NCBI RefSeq assembly: GCF_006385705.1
Contig: NZ_VFRQ01000007.1
Location: forward strand, 124,001-188,000
Reading direction: 5' to 3'
Length of the DNA: 64,000 nucleotides
DNA from: Pontibacter mangrovi
GTDB lineage: Bacteria; Bacteroidota; Bacteroidia; Cytophagales; Hymenobacteraceae
A program made the translations under genes and the position numbers. Shown one piece after another: positions 35,282 through 44,630 of this stretch (its first letter is position 1; each line of letters starts with the position of its first letter). The notes beneath the pieces were generated by a model. That model saw only the letters and a list, made by a program, of their open reading frames with translations, was not told the origin of the DNA and did not search any database.

Positions 35282-35950
35282 TTAGTTATCCGAAGGCAAG
35301 CGCAGGCCCAGCGTTAGCATGAACACCGAGTGGCGGGCGTTGGTCAGGTCTCCCTCAAAGTTGAGATCCTCTTTCACAAAATCGGAGAAGGCGCCGTTGT
35401 AGCGAACACCCAGGCTGATGCCGTTGCTGGCGTTAAAGCCAAATCCGGCAGCATAGCCCAACTCGAACTCCGACAGACCATCCTTGCTCTTGGCATCCTT
35501 ATCACTGGCGATACGGGTGCCGTCGCCGTCGTACAGCTCGGTTTTGTTGTTCACGCTCAACAGGTAGCCTAGCTGCGGCCCGGCCTCAAAGTATAACGGT
35601 CCGGCATTTATGTGCCCCAGAACGGGAAGGTCCAGGTAGTTATAGTCCACGCTGCCTTCGCGTCTTCTTTTCTGCAGCAGCAGGTTAGTATACTCCTCGC
35701 TGTTGCTCTTAAAGCCTTTTCTGGAATAAAGCAGCTCCGGCTGGATAGAAAAGAACTCCTCCACTACCGGGAAGTTCAAGGTAACACCTCCATGAAAAGC
35801 TACTTTGTTCTCAAACTGGTCCTCGTTCTGCAGATCGCCCGACAGGTTCGCCAGGTTAGCACCTCCTCTTACACCAAATGTTGCCTGCGCCTGCGCAGCT
35901 GTAAATGTGCCTAAGGCCAGGGCAACGGCAAAGAAAAACTTCATCATCAT
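35282..35950 (-). CDS. Outer-membrane beta-barrel protein, PorT-like
   Basis: 222 residues. Signal peptide (MMMKFFFAVALALGTFTAAQ) cut after AQA, then GVRGGANLANLSGD, the usual start of the Bacteroidota outer-membrane beta-barrel (PF13568, PorT-like) family. Alternating strands continue to the final LRLPSDN. Ligand and role are unknown. It stands alone with its own terminator, and no clear promoter box was seen in the 900 bases upstream. Confidence 0.85.
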   Translation of the reverse strand: MMMKFFFAVALALGTFTAAQAQATFGVRGGANLANLSGDLQNEDQFENKVAFHGGVTLNFPVVEEFFSIQPELLYSRKGFKSNSEEYTNLLLQKRRREGSVDYNYLDLPVLGHINAGPLYFEAGPQLGYLLSVNNKTELYDGDGTRIASDKDAKSKDGLSEFELGYAAGFGFNASNGISLGVRYNGAFSDFVKEDLNFEGDLTNARHSVFMLTLGLRLPSDN

Positions 35951-36876
35951 AAATGGTAAGTATGTTAGTTTGGATTATTAACGGCGAATATACGTGCCAT
36001 CTTATATAGAGGTTTTAAAATTGCACTGCTTCAGATAACAACCAGGCTTAATTTGGCCCTACAACCTGATTTCATGGTTATATTTTGCATTGCTTTTTTT
36101 ACCAGAATCACAGCAGTTGGCATCATTAGCTAAAAGCACCTGCCAACAAATATGGTATGTTATCCTGATAAGGCTATTGGCGGTCTTCTTGGGTTTAGAG
36201 GGGAAGTTTACAAAGCAAGCACCCGCTTTGCCGGTTCAGACACTCGCGGGTCTGAAAGACACCGCGAGGTCTTTTGCCCTGCTCTTTGTCTGAATCTTAT
36301 TCAAAGAACCTCAACCCCAAAACAGGAGAGGGAAACCGTAGAAATTTTGCTGCGTCGGACTTCCACGTCCGGGGCTCACGCAGCTGAGTCTTTGCAACAC
36401 CGAGTTCCTTCATCACTGCCCCCCTGCTCACCATTAAAAGATAATAAGGTTACTTTACTGGCACATTATAACAAGTGATAAGCATGTATAAATCTCCCGC
36501 TTATAAAGCAACCCTAGTATAGCAGGACGCCACTATTGCTTACAGCTCAACCCAAGTATAAATTTTTTAATCCTCAATAACTACAAGCTTGCCTATAGTT
36601 AACCTTTATAAGTAAGAGCACTTTTATGATAGTCCAGCCTTTCCTAATCCCCTTTCCCCTGCTTTTACTGTCACTTACTCCCAATTCCGCTGTAGCAACT
36701 AAATACAAGCTTTCAGAAACAAACTTTTTATAGTTATTATACAATTAAATACGTATTAATTACTAGATATTAACTGCCTCACCCACATACCGATCTAACA
36801 AACCTGCCGCGTCTACCATTTTGGCAGACTTTCCCATTGATGTGCAAGTATTTTCCTTTCTCTGTAAAGTAAAGCT
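35951..36876. other. Long A+T-rich intergenic stretch
   Basis: About 0.93 kb between divergent genes. Short open frames near 36090-36478 look random in composition. It contains a pair of CGCG-centred repeats (36238-36272) and scattered AGTATA words. It should carry the promoters of the barrel gene and the SBBP gene, but no full -33/-7 pair could be identified. Confidence 0.55.
36238..36272. repeat. Pair of AGAC-CGCG-GTCT palindromic units
   Basis: AGACACTCGCGGGTCT (36238-36253) and AGACACCGCGAGGTCT (36257-36272) are near-palindromes and near-copies of each other, three bases apart. They resemble short REP-type units. Confidence 0.65.
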
Positions 36877-39800
36877 ATGAAAAAACTTATACTCTGTGCG
36901 CTTGTGTTTTTATGCGGCACCTGTAGCATAGCCACTTATGCGCAACAACCCACTGTAGAATGGGCACAGCGCTATAATTCCATCGACACCGTTAGCACAA
37001 ACGATAAAGCTGTAGCGATTGCTACAGATGCACAGGGCAATGTCTATATTACCGGTAACAGTCAAGGTGTGAGCCCTGTCAACATGATCACACTAAAATA
37101 CTCCCCGAGTGGGCAGCTGCTATGGAAATATGCTTATGATGCAGACGATATAGTGCAGGCCAATGATATAGCCATAGACAACCAGGGAGGAGTTTATTTG
37201 CTGGGAACGTACAGCGCCATGAACAGCGATTTTATCACCATCCGATTAGATGCCCAGACAGGGCAGCAAAGTTGGGTGCAGCAATTTAATGGGCCATCCA
37301 ACAGAAACGACCAACCGGCGGCTATCACAACAGATAACAGCGGAGGTGTTTACGTAACAGGTACCAGTGAAAGCAATCAAACCGAATTCAATATCGTCAC
37401 TATCCGCTACGAAGCCCTTACAGGAAACAAAACGTGGGACATGGAATACAGCGGGCCTGGTTTTGGCAGTTCAGGTGCGGACTTAGCCACAGACAACAAT
37501 GGGAGTGTCTATGTGATTGGCACCTCCATTAATCCGGATGCTTTTTCCAGAGACATGGTCACGATTCGGTATGAGGCTGCCACGGGTGCTGAACTATGGG
37601 CGATCCGGTATAGCAACAAGGAGTTGGAGAACGGGGATCTTGCCTACGGCAGGAGCATTGCGATAGACAGCAATGGCATGGTTTACGTGGCTGGCTCCAG
37701 TTACGGCACCGATGCAGGCGTAAACTACGTGGCGATAAGCTATGATGCGGCCGGCACGCAGCGCTGGTTAAGCCGTTACAATTACCAACCAGGAGTATAC
37801 AGCACTGACGAGGCGGCAATTATTGCAGTAGATAACCAAGGTGGTGTGTTCGTGACCGGATCAAGCGGATCTGCGATGGCAACTGTGGGTTTCAATGCGC
37901 AAACCGGTGCGCAGGTGTGGGACAGCCGCTACGAGAACTTCAGATTCATTCCTGTATATCCAAAGGGATTGGCTGCAGACAACACCGGCGGAGTATATGT
38001 TACAGGTGTCAGTATGGATGACTTCGTTACCATTAGGTACAATGCCCTTGACGGCAGACAGGAATGGGAAAAGGTTTTTGACAGCTCACAACAACCGAAC
38101 AGTGATGAACCTGCTGGCTTGGCACTTGATAACCAGGGAAGACTTTACGTAACCGGCAACTCAGTTGAACTCGGAGTCGACGAAAAGTCGGATATTGTGA
38201 CCATTGCCTATGAGTCAGGTACAGGAGATTCGTTGTGGACGCAAACCTACGATGGGTCGGGTAGTTTCCCCACAACCGACAGGCCGGTGGCAGTTGCCGT
38301 CGACGCGGACGGAAACAGCTATGTGACCGGCACCAGCGAGAGCGAAAATAGAAGCACGTTGACTACTGTAAAATACTCGCCTGCGGGAGACTCGTTATGG
38401 GCAGTTCATTACGGCGAGACAGGCTTCAAAATAGCCGTGGCCAATGCCATCGACAACCAGGGCAATCTATATGTGACTGGCACCAGTAACGACAAGAGCA
38501 TTAATGGCGATATAGACATTATAACTATCCGATACGACGCTGCCACAGGCCAAGTGATTTGGGCTAGCCTATATGATGTGGTGGTAGATGAGTATACTGA
38601 GGAAAGAGCAGCCGGGCTGGCAGTTGACAAGAATGGGAATATCTATGTGGCGGGTACCAGCAGAAACTATCTCAGCAATACAATGGAGGACATTGTCGTC
38701 ATTCGCTACGATACGGCTACCGGAGATACTCTTTGGGTAAGCCGCTACGACGCCGGTCTGGCAGGCGCCAACGAGGATAGGGCGGTCGCCATCACCACTG
38801 ATCCGGGTGGAGCGGTTTATGTGGCTGGAAACACCTCGAACTATGACAACGAAAGCAGTTCTGACTTTATCACCATCCGCTTTGAAGCGGAGAATGGCAC
38901 GAAGAAATGGGAAAAACGGTTTGACTCGGGCGAGGGCTCCAGGCATGATGTTGTAGCGGCTATAGCAGCTGATGCGCAAGGCGGGCTTTACGTTACAGGG
39001 GCTGGTGACGAAGGTTATACAACTATCCGATACCAGACAGCCACAGGCCAGGAGGTTTGGAGAAGCAAACCTATTGATACAGCCGTTAACTTTAATACAC
39101 CCACAGCCATGGCAGTAGATGGACGGGGTGGTGTATACGTTACAGGGCTTGCGTATAACAGCAGCACGTTTACCGACTTTGGCACGGTGCGGTACGATGC
39201 AGCCACCGGTGACCTAGATTGGGCTAAAACCTACAATTACACAGGCGGCAACGGCGACTGGGCCACAGCTCTTACGGTTGACTCAGTTGGAGGCGTCTAT
39301 GTAACAGGATACAGCCAAACAGACCAGATGGGTTCTATCTATAGCACCGTGAAATACAATGGCGATAATGGCGATCAGGTATGGGCTGAACAGACAGCAG
39401 GTCCCTCCGATTTCCCAACTGTTATAGCCACCGACCCACAGGGAAATATTGTAGTGACGGGCTATAGCATGAACACAAGTATAGACTTCCTCACCATCAA
39501 ATACAACCAGCCAAGTGTATGCCTTGAACTGCCTGAGGTTCCGATTGCGGGACCTGGCGTTGCCCGGGCTGGAACCAATGGTGTGAGCTATACCCTGGGC
39601 GGTAGCGGAGCGACCAACTTTTTATGGCAGATAACAGATAATGAAGGCAGAGACTACACTTCATTCAGCGGGCAAGGTACCGATACGATCCGGGTTAATT
39701 GGGCAAGTAAACCAGCAGTTTATAAGATCACTGCAACTTATGGAACCACCCCTGACTGTCCCACTCATACGGCAGTCCTCTATGTACATGTATCCGATCC

Positions 39801-40635
39801 TGCGGCCGGATATGTTACCGGTGGCGGCTGGAGCGATGCACCGGCCAACCCCGCCTACGAGCTTATGCAAAGCGACAGCAGAGCCTATTGGGGTTTTGTA
39901 GCCAGATACAGTAATGGAGGCAAGCTGCAAGGGCAGGTCAACTTGGTGCTAGAAAATAGCCTTATTAACTTCCGTAGCACCTCCCTCGAAGAGGGCTCTC
40001 TGGTCGTAACAGGCAATCAGGCCTTCTTCAGGGGTTATGGCAGACTTACCCGCCTTAGCGCCACGGGCAATATAGAAAGCGACCCGCGCCGCTTTGGCTT
40101 TCTAATTGCTGCTACAGACGTGCAATACGACAGCAAACAGAAAGACAAGCTTGTTAACTGGAACAGCAACGAGAAGGACCAGCTACGCATCCTGATCTGG
40201 GAGATTGACGAGGACGGAACACGCGGAGCCGTGGTATTTGATAACCAAGCTGCCTGCGCAGCTAACCTCGATGAGAATTCACCAGCCTGCCAGACAATTT
40301 CCGGTGGGAACATCACCATCCATGGGGCACAGTTTAAAAGTAAACAAGATAATTCTTTGCTGGCGGCAGAGTTAGAGCAACAGCTTATTGCCTATCCGAC
40401 AGCTTTCCAGGAGCATACTACCGTCGCCTTCACGCTAAAGCAGCAGTCAGGCTATACCTTAGATCTGTATGACCTAAAGGGGGCGCTGATTAAACGCATT
40501 GCGGCAGGCGACGCAGAAAGCGGCAGGCTATATGAGCACAGCGTGCAGGCCGCAGGGCTCGCCAAGGGCTTCTACTTCGTTCGGCTGATGACCGATCAGG
40601 GTGTGCAAACGGTTAAAATCCTGGTGCAACGATGA
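36877..40635 (+). CDS. Giant SBBP-repeat surface protein with T9SS sorting domain
   Basis: 1252 residues. Signal peptide (residues 1-22, ends ATYAQ). Residues of about 25-870 are a long series of SBBP beta-propeller repeats of the type DNQGGVYVTGTS followed by FITIRYDAATG and W-Y. A PKD-like domain follows (VSYTLGGSGATNFLWQITDN, near 900), then a domain starting YVTGGGWSDAP (about 978) that resembles the post-COAP-1 type. Residues of about 1163-1252 form a T9SS type A sorting domain (AYPTAF, YTLDLYDLKGALIKRI, GFYFVRLMTDQGVQTVKILV). It is exported and anchored at or released from the cell surface; ligand unknown. A likely operon with the next two genes. Confidence 0.9.
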   Translation: MKKLILCALVFLCGTCSIATYAQQPTVEWAQRYNSIDTVSTNDKAVAIATDAQGNVYITGNSQGVSPVNMITLKYSPSGQLLWKYAYDADDIVQANDIAIDNQGGVYLLGTYSAMNSDFITIRLDAQTGQQSWVQQFNGPSNRNDQPAAITTDNSGGVYVTGTSESNQTEFNIVTIRYEALTGNKTWDMEYSGPGFGSSGADLATDNNGSVYVIGTSINPDAFSRDMVTIRYEAATGAELWAIRYSNKELENGDLAYGRSIAIDSNGMVYVAGSSYGTDAGVNYVAISYDAAGTQRWLSRYNYQPGVYSTDEAAIIAVDNQGGVFVTGSSGSAMATVGFNAQTGAQVWDSRYENFRFIPVYPKGLAADNTGGVYVTGVSMDDFVTIRYNALDGRQEWEKVFDSSQQPNSDEPAGLALDNQGRLYVTGNSVELGVDEKSDIVTIAYESGTGDSLWTQTYDGSGSFPTTDRPVAVAVDADGNSYVTGTSESENRSTLTTVKYSPAGDSLWAVHYGETGFKIAVANAIDNQGNLYVTGTSNDKSINGDIDIITIRYDAATGQVIWASLYDVVVDEYTEERAAGLAVDKNGNIYVAGTSRNYLSNTMEDIVVIRYDTATGDTLWVSRYDAGLAGANEDRAVAITTDPGGAVYVAGNTSNYDNESSSDFITIRFEAENGTKKWEKRFDSGEGSRHDVVAAIAADAQGGLYVTGAGDEGYTTIRYQTATGQEVWRSKPIDTAVNFNTPTAMAVDGRGGVYVTGLAYNSSTFTDFGTVRYDAATGDLDWAKTYNYTGGNGDWATALTVDSVGGVYVTGYSQTDQMGSIYSTVKYNGDNGDQVWAEQTAGPSDFPTVIATDPQGNIVVTGYSMNTSIDFLTIKYNQPSVCLELPEVPIAGPGVARAGTNGVSYTLGGSGATNFLWQITDNEGRDYTSFSGQGTDTIRVNWASKPAVYKITATYGTTPDCPTHTAVLYVHVSDPAAGYVTGGGWSDAPANPAYELMQSDSRAYWGFVARYSNGGKLQGQVNLVLENSLINFRSTSLEEGSLVVTGNQAFFRGYGRLTRLSATGNIESDPRRFGFLIAATDVQYDSKQKDKLVNWNSNEKDQLRILIWEIDEDGTRGAVVFDNQAACAANLDENSPACQTISGGNITIHGAQFKSKQDNSLLAAELEQQLIAYPTAFQEHTTVAFTLKQQSGYTLDLYDLKGALIKRIAAGDAESGRLYEHSVQAAGLAKGFYFVRLMTDQGVQTVKILVQR

Positions 40636-40645
40636 CCAGCAGTTT

Positions 40646-41311
40646 ATGAAAAACAGCCGACTTCTGATGCTCGCCATCGCCATCTGGGCTCTGCTGGCAC
40701 GCCTGCCGGCAGAAGCGCAGTTGCGCAACAACTACTACTTCGCTCCTGACAGCAAAGTACAGGTTAATAAGCTGAACTGCATCGCGATAGTGCCTGCATG
40801 GGTTTCGTTGGACCCTATGCGTTATGAGGGGAATCTCCGCGAACTGAATAAAAGAGAAAAGGATACGTCCGCCTTTATGCAAAACCTCCTGTTTTCGGCT
40901 CTGATTCGAACTGATACGCTTAGCCCCAAAAAGCTGCAGGACATGTATACCACCAATGAGAAGCTGGCGAGGGCAAACATAAACATTCCGAAGGTGGCAC
41001 TGGAACTAACTCCAACTGAAATATGCAAAATAGTGGAGGCGGATGCGGCTCTACTCACCTTCGTCTCATACGATAATAGTTTTGTGATAACCGACACTGC
41101 GGTTGCCCGCATTGTGCAATCCGTGCAGTGGAACAAGCCTTTCACTCAAAAAGACATTATCGTATTACTCTATCATAAATCGGGACACCCAATTTGGGCA
41201 GCTAGCTTTCGGAGTAGAGCTACAAAGACCTCAATTCGCGAAGAAAACCAAGTCATCATAGGCGATTTTTTATCGATTTACGGCTATACCGGTAAAAAGG
41301 CAAACCCATGA
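40646..41311 (+). CDS. Secreted protein of unknown family, pair member 1
   Basis: 221 residues from ATG 40646 (MKNSRLLMLAIAIWALLARL), a signal peptide ending near PAEAQ. An upstream in-frame start at 40601 would overlap the SBBP gene and spoil the signal. The mature part begins LRNNYYFAPDSKVQ and contains LNCIAIVPAWVSLDP and IVEADAALLTFVSYDNSF. The same spacing (a first strand IAxxP, later DALL or DAALL) is seen in the next gene's product, so the two look like distant paralogues. It starts 10 bases after the SBBP gene and overlaps the next gene by four bases. Confidence 0.7.
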   Translation: MKNSRLLMLAIAIWALLARLPAEAQLRNNYYFAPDSKVQVNKLNCIAIVPAWVSLDPMRYEGNLRELNKREKDTSAFMQNLLFSALIRTDTLSPKKLQDMYTTNEKLARANINIPKVALELTPTEICKIVEADAALLTFVSYDNSFVITDTAVARIVQSVQWNKPFTQKDIIVLLYHKSGHPIWAASFRSRATKTSIREENQVIIGDFLSIYGYTGKKANP

Positions 41312-42081
41312 ACAGGTTGCAAAGAAATACAGGCATTCTGAAATTAGGTGCCTTGGCCCTTCTGGTGGGCTCATGCTCTGCTCCAAAGGAAAGGTTTTAC
41401 AGCCGTTACTTTATTAAAAACCCTTTGTATGCCGATACTGAACAAATCCAGCAGGCTAATGCTAATTTTAAAACCATAGCGGTGCTGCCTGCCACTTTCA
41501 TCGTAAACACCCGTTACCCATCCGACGAAAAAGTTGGTCTACAAACAGATTTAGTAAAAGGACACCCGGAAAAATGGATGCATCTTTACTATAACCTTTT
41601 CAGCAAACATGCCGATGAGCTCTATGTGACCGTGCAACCACCAGACACCACATTGGCTCTCCTGAGCAGGGCTGGAGTTGCGCGCGACAGCCTGAACTAC
41701 ATCAGCCGCCAAAGACTGTTGAACATGCTCACAGTTGATGCCCTCCTGGTGCAGGATTTTGAGATAAATATTTATACCACCAAAGGCCAGGATGTTGCCT
41801 CCACTGCCGGCGCCCTGCTCCTATTCATCGCAGGTTCTGCAGGGGGCGGAGCAGGAGATGGTGACACCACGCCTTCACACAAATACTGTGTGCAGTTCAT
41901 AAAAGTGTATGGCAAGGGCATTGAAACCCCTATCTGGAGCCTCTATGGCCCCACCGTCTACGACGTAAAGTACGCCCCTGGACTACCGGAAAAGACATCC
42001 TTGGACTATTACCGCCATATGAAATTCCCATTTCTGAAAGAGTATAGGTTGAGGAAGGTGCGTCCGAAAAAATCAAGATAG
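41308..42081 (+). CDS. Lipoprotein of unknown family, pair member 2
   Basis: 257 residues. Signal with lipobox LLVGSC, mature start near Cys23. Landmarks are FKTIAVLPATFIVNTRYPSD, LLNMLTVDALLVQDFEINIY and a hydrophobic Gly/Ala-rich loop (STAGALLLFIAGSAGGGAG) that might touch a membrane. The end is basic (RLRKVRPKKSR). The layout IAVLP ... VDALLVQ echoes GNA1162-like or DUF799-type lipoproteins that help export or assembly, but I cannot assign it. The ATG overlaps the previous stop (ATGA), so the pair is co-translated. Confidence 0.7.
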   Translation: MNRLQRNTGILKLGALALLVGSCSAPKERFYSRYFIKNPLYADTEQIQQANANFKTIAVLPATFIVNTRYPSDEKVGLQTDLVKGHPEKWMHLYYNLFSKHADELYVTVQPPDTTLALLSRAGVARDSLNYISRQRLLNMLTVDALLVQDFEINIYTTKGQDVASTAGALLLFIAGSAGGGAGDGDTTPSHKYCVQFIKVYGKGIETPIWSLYGPTVYDVKYAPGLPEKTSLDYYRHMKFPFLKEYRLRKVRPKKSR

Positions 42082-42268
42082 AGTAAGTGTTATTATGTTC
42101 CTCTGGCTCCCACTCCCAGCGTGTGGCAATAGTACCTGGTCCACCCTCAATGGCTTCAAATAAAGAAAACAAAAGGCTTGTGTTTCAGATAGCTCTTGCC
42201 CTTGCTGTGACTTTTGACCAGCAAGTAGTCTGGCGAAGGCATTTATGGCAAATAAGCGAAATTCGTAG

Positions 42269-42703
42269 CTACAGTTCCCTATACTTCTCCGCAACCCAGC
42301 GCTCTGCTTCGGAGATGGTTTCGCAGAGGATGGTAGGCACTTTTATGTTCTTTTTCTGCCACAGGGCCTGGGAGGAGTATTTGGAGAAAAGGTCCGGGGA
42401 GAGGATGCTGATGTTATACCGAAGGCCCGCCTCAAAGCTCTGCGGAAAAAGCTCGTTGTTGATCCAGTCCACCAGTCCGGCCCAGGCGCCCTCTATCTCT
42501 TTAGTATCGTGCACATGGAATTTGCAGTGCTTCCGCCTGCCCTCCTGCTGCTGCCACCGGAGCATGCGCAGCGAAGCGGCCTTCACCTCCTCTTCGGTGC
42601 AGTGGCCATACCACTTCATCAGCAGGTAATTCTTCTGCGGCTCATAGCTCAGCACAGCGTATACTTTGCCGGCTGCGTTCTTGATTCTGTCCACTACGAT
42701 CAC
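42269..42703 (-). CDS. STAS/SEC14-like small protein
   Basis: 144 residues, cytoplasmic. The pattern YLLMKWYGHCTEEEVKAASL, then FHVHDTKEIEGAWAGLVDWI, LRYNISILSPDLFSKYSSQ and ISEAERWVAEKY fits SpoIIAA/STAS-like single-domain proteins common in Hymenobacteraceae. A second member lies at 46462-46914. Function unknown; members may sense stress or carry a phosphate. It stands alone. A perfect 14-bp inverted repeat lies 34 bases upstream of the ATG. Confidence 0.72.
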   Translation of the reverse strand: MIVVDRIKNAAGKVYAVLSYEPQKNYLLMKWYGHCTEEEVKAASLRMLRWQQQEGRRKHCKFHVHDTKEIEGAWAGLVDWINNELFPQSFEAGLRYNISILSPDLFSKYSSQALWQKKNIKVPTILCETISEAERWVAEKYREL

Positions 42704-42736
42704 GGCACGAGGTTTGGTAGCCCCACCTAAATAAAG

Positions 42737-42768
42737 CAGGAGTATACCTGTTGTCAGGTATACTCCTG
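42737..42768. terminator. Perfect 14-bp inverted repeat, possible terminator
   Basis: CAGGAGTATACCTG and its complement around a TTGT loop, between the serine hydrolase and the STAS-like gene, both on the minus strand. No U-run follows, so it may instead be an operator or RNA element. Confidence 0.5.
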
Positions 42769-42861
42769 TAAAGTATGCAATAAGTTTAAGAAAATCAGAC
42801 AGGTACGAAATAAATTAACATAGTTTTATTTTGCCTCTTATTGCAACTTTTGCCTGCGCCA

Positions 42862-43941
42862 CTAGCGGTACAGTTGTTTGTTCTCCAGGTATAGGTCCAG
42901 CACCCGCATCGTCAGGAAGGGCCGCAGTTCCAGCTGGTTGGTCAGTACGATGGCCGTGATCTTGCGTTCGGGCAGGCGCACGATGTCAGCCAGGGCGGGA
43001 CCTCCGCTGTGGCCGGTGGCCTTCTCTCCGTTATGCTTGTCCACAATCCAGCCTACCCCAAAAGGGGCATTCTTTCCGTCGCGCAGCTTGGCCGCGGTCC
43101 ACATCTGCGCCGCTACCTCCGGCTTTAGCAGGGTGTTCTTGTCCAGCGCGACGGCCCATTTGGCCAGGTCGTCTATGGAGGAAAATAACCCGCCGGCAGG
43201 GTAGGTCCAGGAAGGGAACACCATCGAAAAGACCCGCTGCTGCGGCGGCTTCTCCCCCACCCACTTGTACACGGTGGCCGCGTACGGGATGGTGTCGTAG
43301 GTGCGGTAAATGAAGTCCTGCTCCATGTTATTGTACACGGTGTGGCGCATGCCCAGCTTCCGGAGCAGGCGCTCGTCCAGGAACTGCTGGTACGGCATGC
43401 CTGCCACTTTATCTATCAGCTTCATCACCACGGCATAGTCGCCGCCTGCATACACGGTTTTGGTGCCGGGGGCAAAGTCCAGCGGACGGGCCATGGCCGT
43501 ATCCAGGGCAGCATCCGCCGACTTAAAGTTGTGCTGCAGGGCCAGCAAATCCACGATGCCGGACTGGTGCGCCACCAGGTCCATTACCCGCATATCATCC
43601 CATGCCTTGGGCAGTTGGGGCAGGTAGGTTCTCACCTTCTGCTGCAGGTCCAGCTTGCCCTCCTGCACCAGCGTCATGAGGGCGGTTGCCGCGAGCAGCT
43701 TGGTAGCGGAGGCCAGTTGGAAGGCCGTGCCCGTGGTGTTGGGTATGTTGTACTCCAGGTTGGCCGTGCCGTAGGCCTTGCTCAGCACCACTTCCCCGTT
43801 TTCGATGATGGCCACCGACACGGCCGGAATGTGAAACTTCTGCATCTGGTTCAGCAGAAAGGTATCGACCGGAGACTCCTGGGCCCTGGCTGCCACGCTG
43901 CCCATGGCAAACAGGAGCAAAGCTATATACTTCAGCATCAT
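42862..43941 (-). CDS. Serine hydrolase, beta-lactamase/class C PBP fold
   Basis: 359 residues, secreted (signal MMLKYIALLLFAMGSVAARA, cut before QES). Active-site SxxK is SATK (about residue 77), the YxN-like tyrosine lies in YAGGDYAVV, and the third motif HSGGPA near the end replaces KTG, as in many beta-lactamase-related (PF00144) peptidases or esterases. Periplasmic; substrate unknown. GC-rich compared with its neighbours. ATGATG at the start leaves a one-codon ambiguity. Confidence 0.88.
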   Translation of the reverse strand: MMLKYIALLLFAMGSVAARAQESPVDTFLLNQMQKFHIPAVSVAIIENGEVVLSKAYGTANLEYNIPNTTGTAFQLASATKLLAATALMTLVQEGKLDLQQKVRTYLPQLPKAWDDMRVMDLVAHQSGIVDLLALQHNFKSADAALDTAMARPLDFAPGTKTVYAGGDYAVVMKLIDKVAGMPYQQFLDERLLRKLGMRHTVYNNMEQDFIYRTYDTIPYAATVYKWVGEKPPQQRVFSMVFPSWTYPAGGLFSSIDDLAKWAVALDKNTLLKPEVAAQMWTAAKLRDGKNAPFGVGWIVDKHNGEKATGHSGGPALADIVRLPERKITAIVLTNQLELRPFLTMRVLDLYLENKQLYR

Positions 43942-44060
43942 GACAATATATTTAGAGGAAAGTGCAGCTCCAGGACGGTGTAAGTTGTAACATTCCCGGA
44001 GCTACAAGGATTTATACAACAACAGATTGAAATAGTTACCTGCCCGTCGCGTTTATGGTT

Positions 44061-44555
44061 TTACGCCACTACATCCGGTAGATGAAACCGGATCTCATAC
44101 CTGGGTGCGAGCCCGAACGCTTTCTCAGGGTTGATCTTGCTGAAGTCTGGCGGCACGGTCAGGTCCGGGCGGTCTGCCTCGTTTGTGATGGGCTCGCCTA
44201 TCTCGCGGAAATAATTGACCAGGTTGCCCGGTGTGACGATGGTCAGGAGTTTGCCGGCTGAGTCGCCAACGTTTTTGAAGGTATGCAGCGCGTTGGAAGG
44301 CACGTGCACCACGCTTCCGGCCGTGGCGCGGAAAGGGTTGGCCAGGTCGTTCAGCACAAATTCAAAATCGCCGGACAGCACGTAAAACACCTCTTCGGCG
44401 GGGTGCGTGTGCGGGGGCGGCCCGCCCAGCGGCGGTACATTATCCTCAAACACGGCGTACTGCCCGCCGGTCTGCTCCTGTGTCAACACCAGCTTTACCA
44501 GGTTGGTGAAGATCCGCAGCTCTTCGTGCTGCTGCGGTTCAACTTGCTTTTTCAT
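44061..44555 (-). CDS. Cupin-domain protein
   Basis: 164 residues, one cupin barrel. Motif 1 is PPHTHPAEEVFYVLSGDFEF (about residues 47-66), with metal-binding His, His and Glu. Motif 2 is around VVHVPSNALHTFKNVGDS. No signal peptide. It may be a small dioxygenase, isomerase or sensor; no substrate can be named. An FNR-type box lies 54 bases upstream, just after the Crp/Fnr gene, so it is probably that regulator's target. Confidence 0.83.
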   Translation of the reverse strand: MKKQVEPQQHEELRIFTNLVKLVLTQEQTGGQYAVFEDNVPPLGGPPPHTHPAEEVFYVLSGDFEFVLNDLANPFRATAGSVVHVPSNALHTFKNVGDSAGKLLTIVTPGNLVNYFREIGEPITNEADRPDLTVPPDFSKINPEKAFGLAPRYEIRFHLPDVVA

Positions 44556-44579
44556 AGTAGTAGATATTTATATGCACTA

Positions 44580-44587
44580 CAAAGAAA
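44580..44587 (-). promoter_or_regulatory. Weak -7 box of the cupin gene
   Basis: Reads TTTCTTTG on the minus strand, one base from TAnnTTTG. If used, the start site is near 44577 and the FNR-type box is centred at about -40, the usual place for an activator that replaces the -33 box. Confidence 0.35.
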
Positions 44588-44608
44588 AGGCATGCTGCAC
44601 CGTTTTCA

Positions 44609-44624
44609 CTTGATTCAAATCAAG
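44609..44624. promoter_or_regulatory. FNR/CRP-type operator before the cupin gene
   Basis: CTTGATTCAAATCAAG: 7-bp arms around CA, containing TTGAT-N4-ATCAA, a perfect match to the classical FNR half-sites. It lies between the Crp/Fnr gene (stop at 44631) and the cupin gene. Confidence 0.65.
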
Positions 44625-44630
44625 AAGTAA

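Noticed and set aside
36152-36478. Open frame of 108 codons in the long intergenic region
   Set aside because: Crosses the CGCG-centred repeats and shows no plausible protein pattern.
41930-42172. Minus-strand frame with an IEGGPGTIATRWEWEP-like stretch
   Set aside because: Mostly antisense to the lipoprotein gene; the odd stretch is too short to call a gene remnant.
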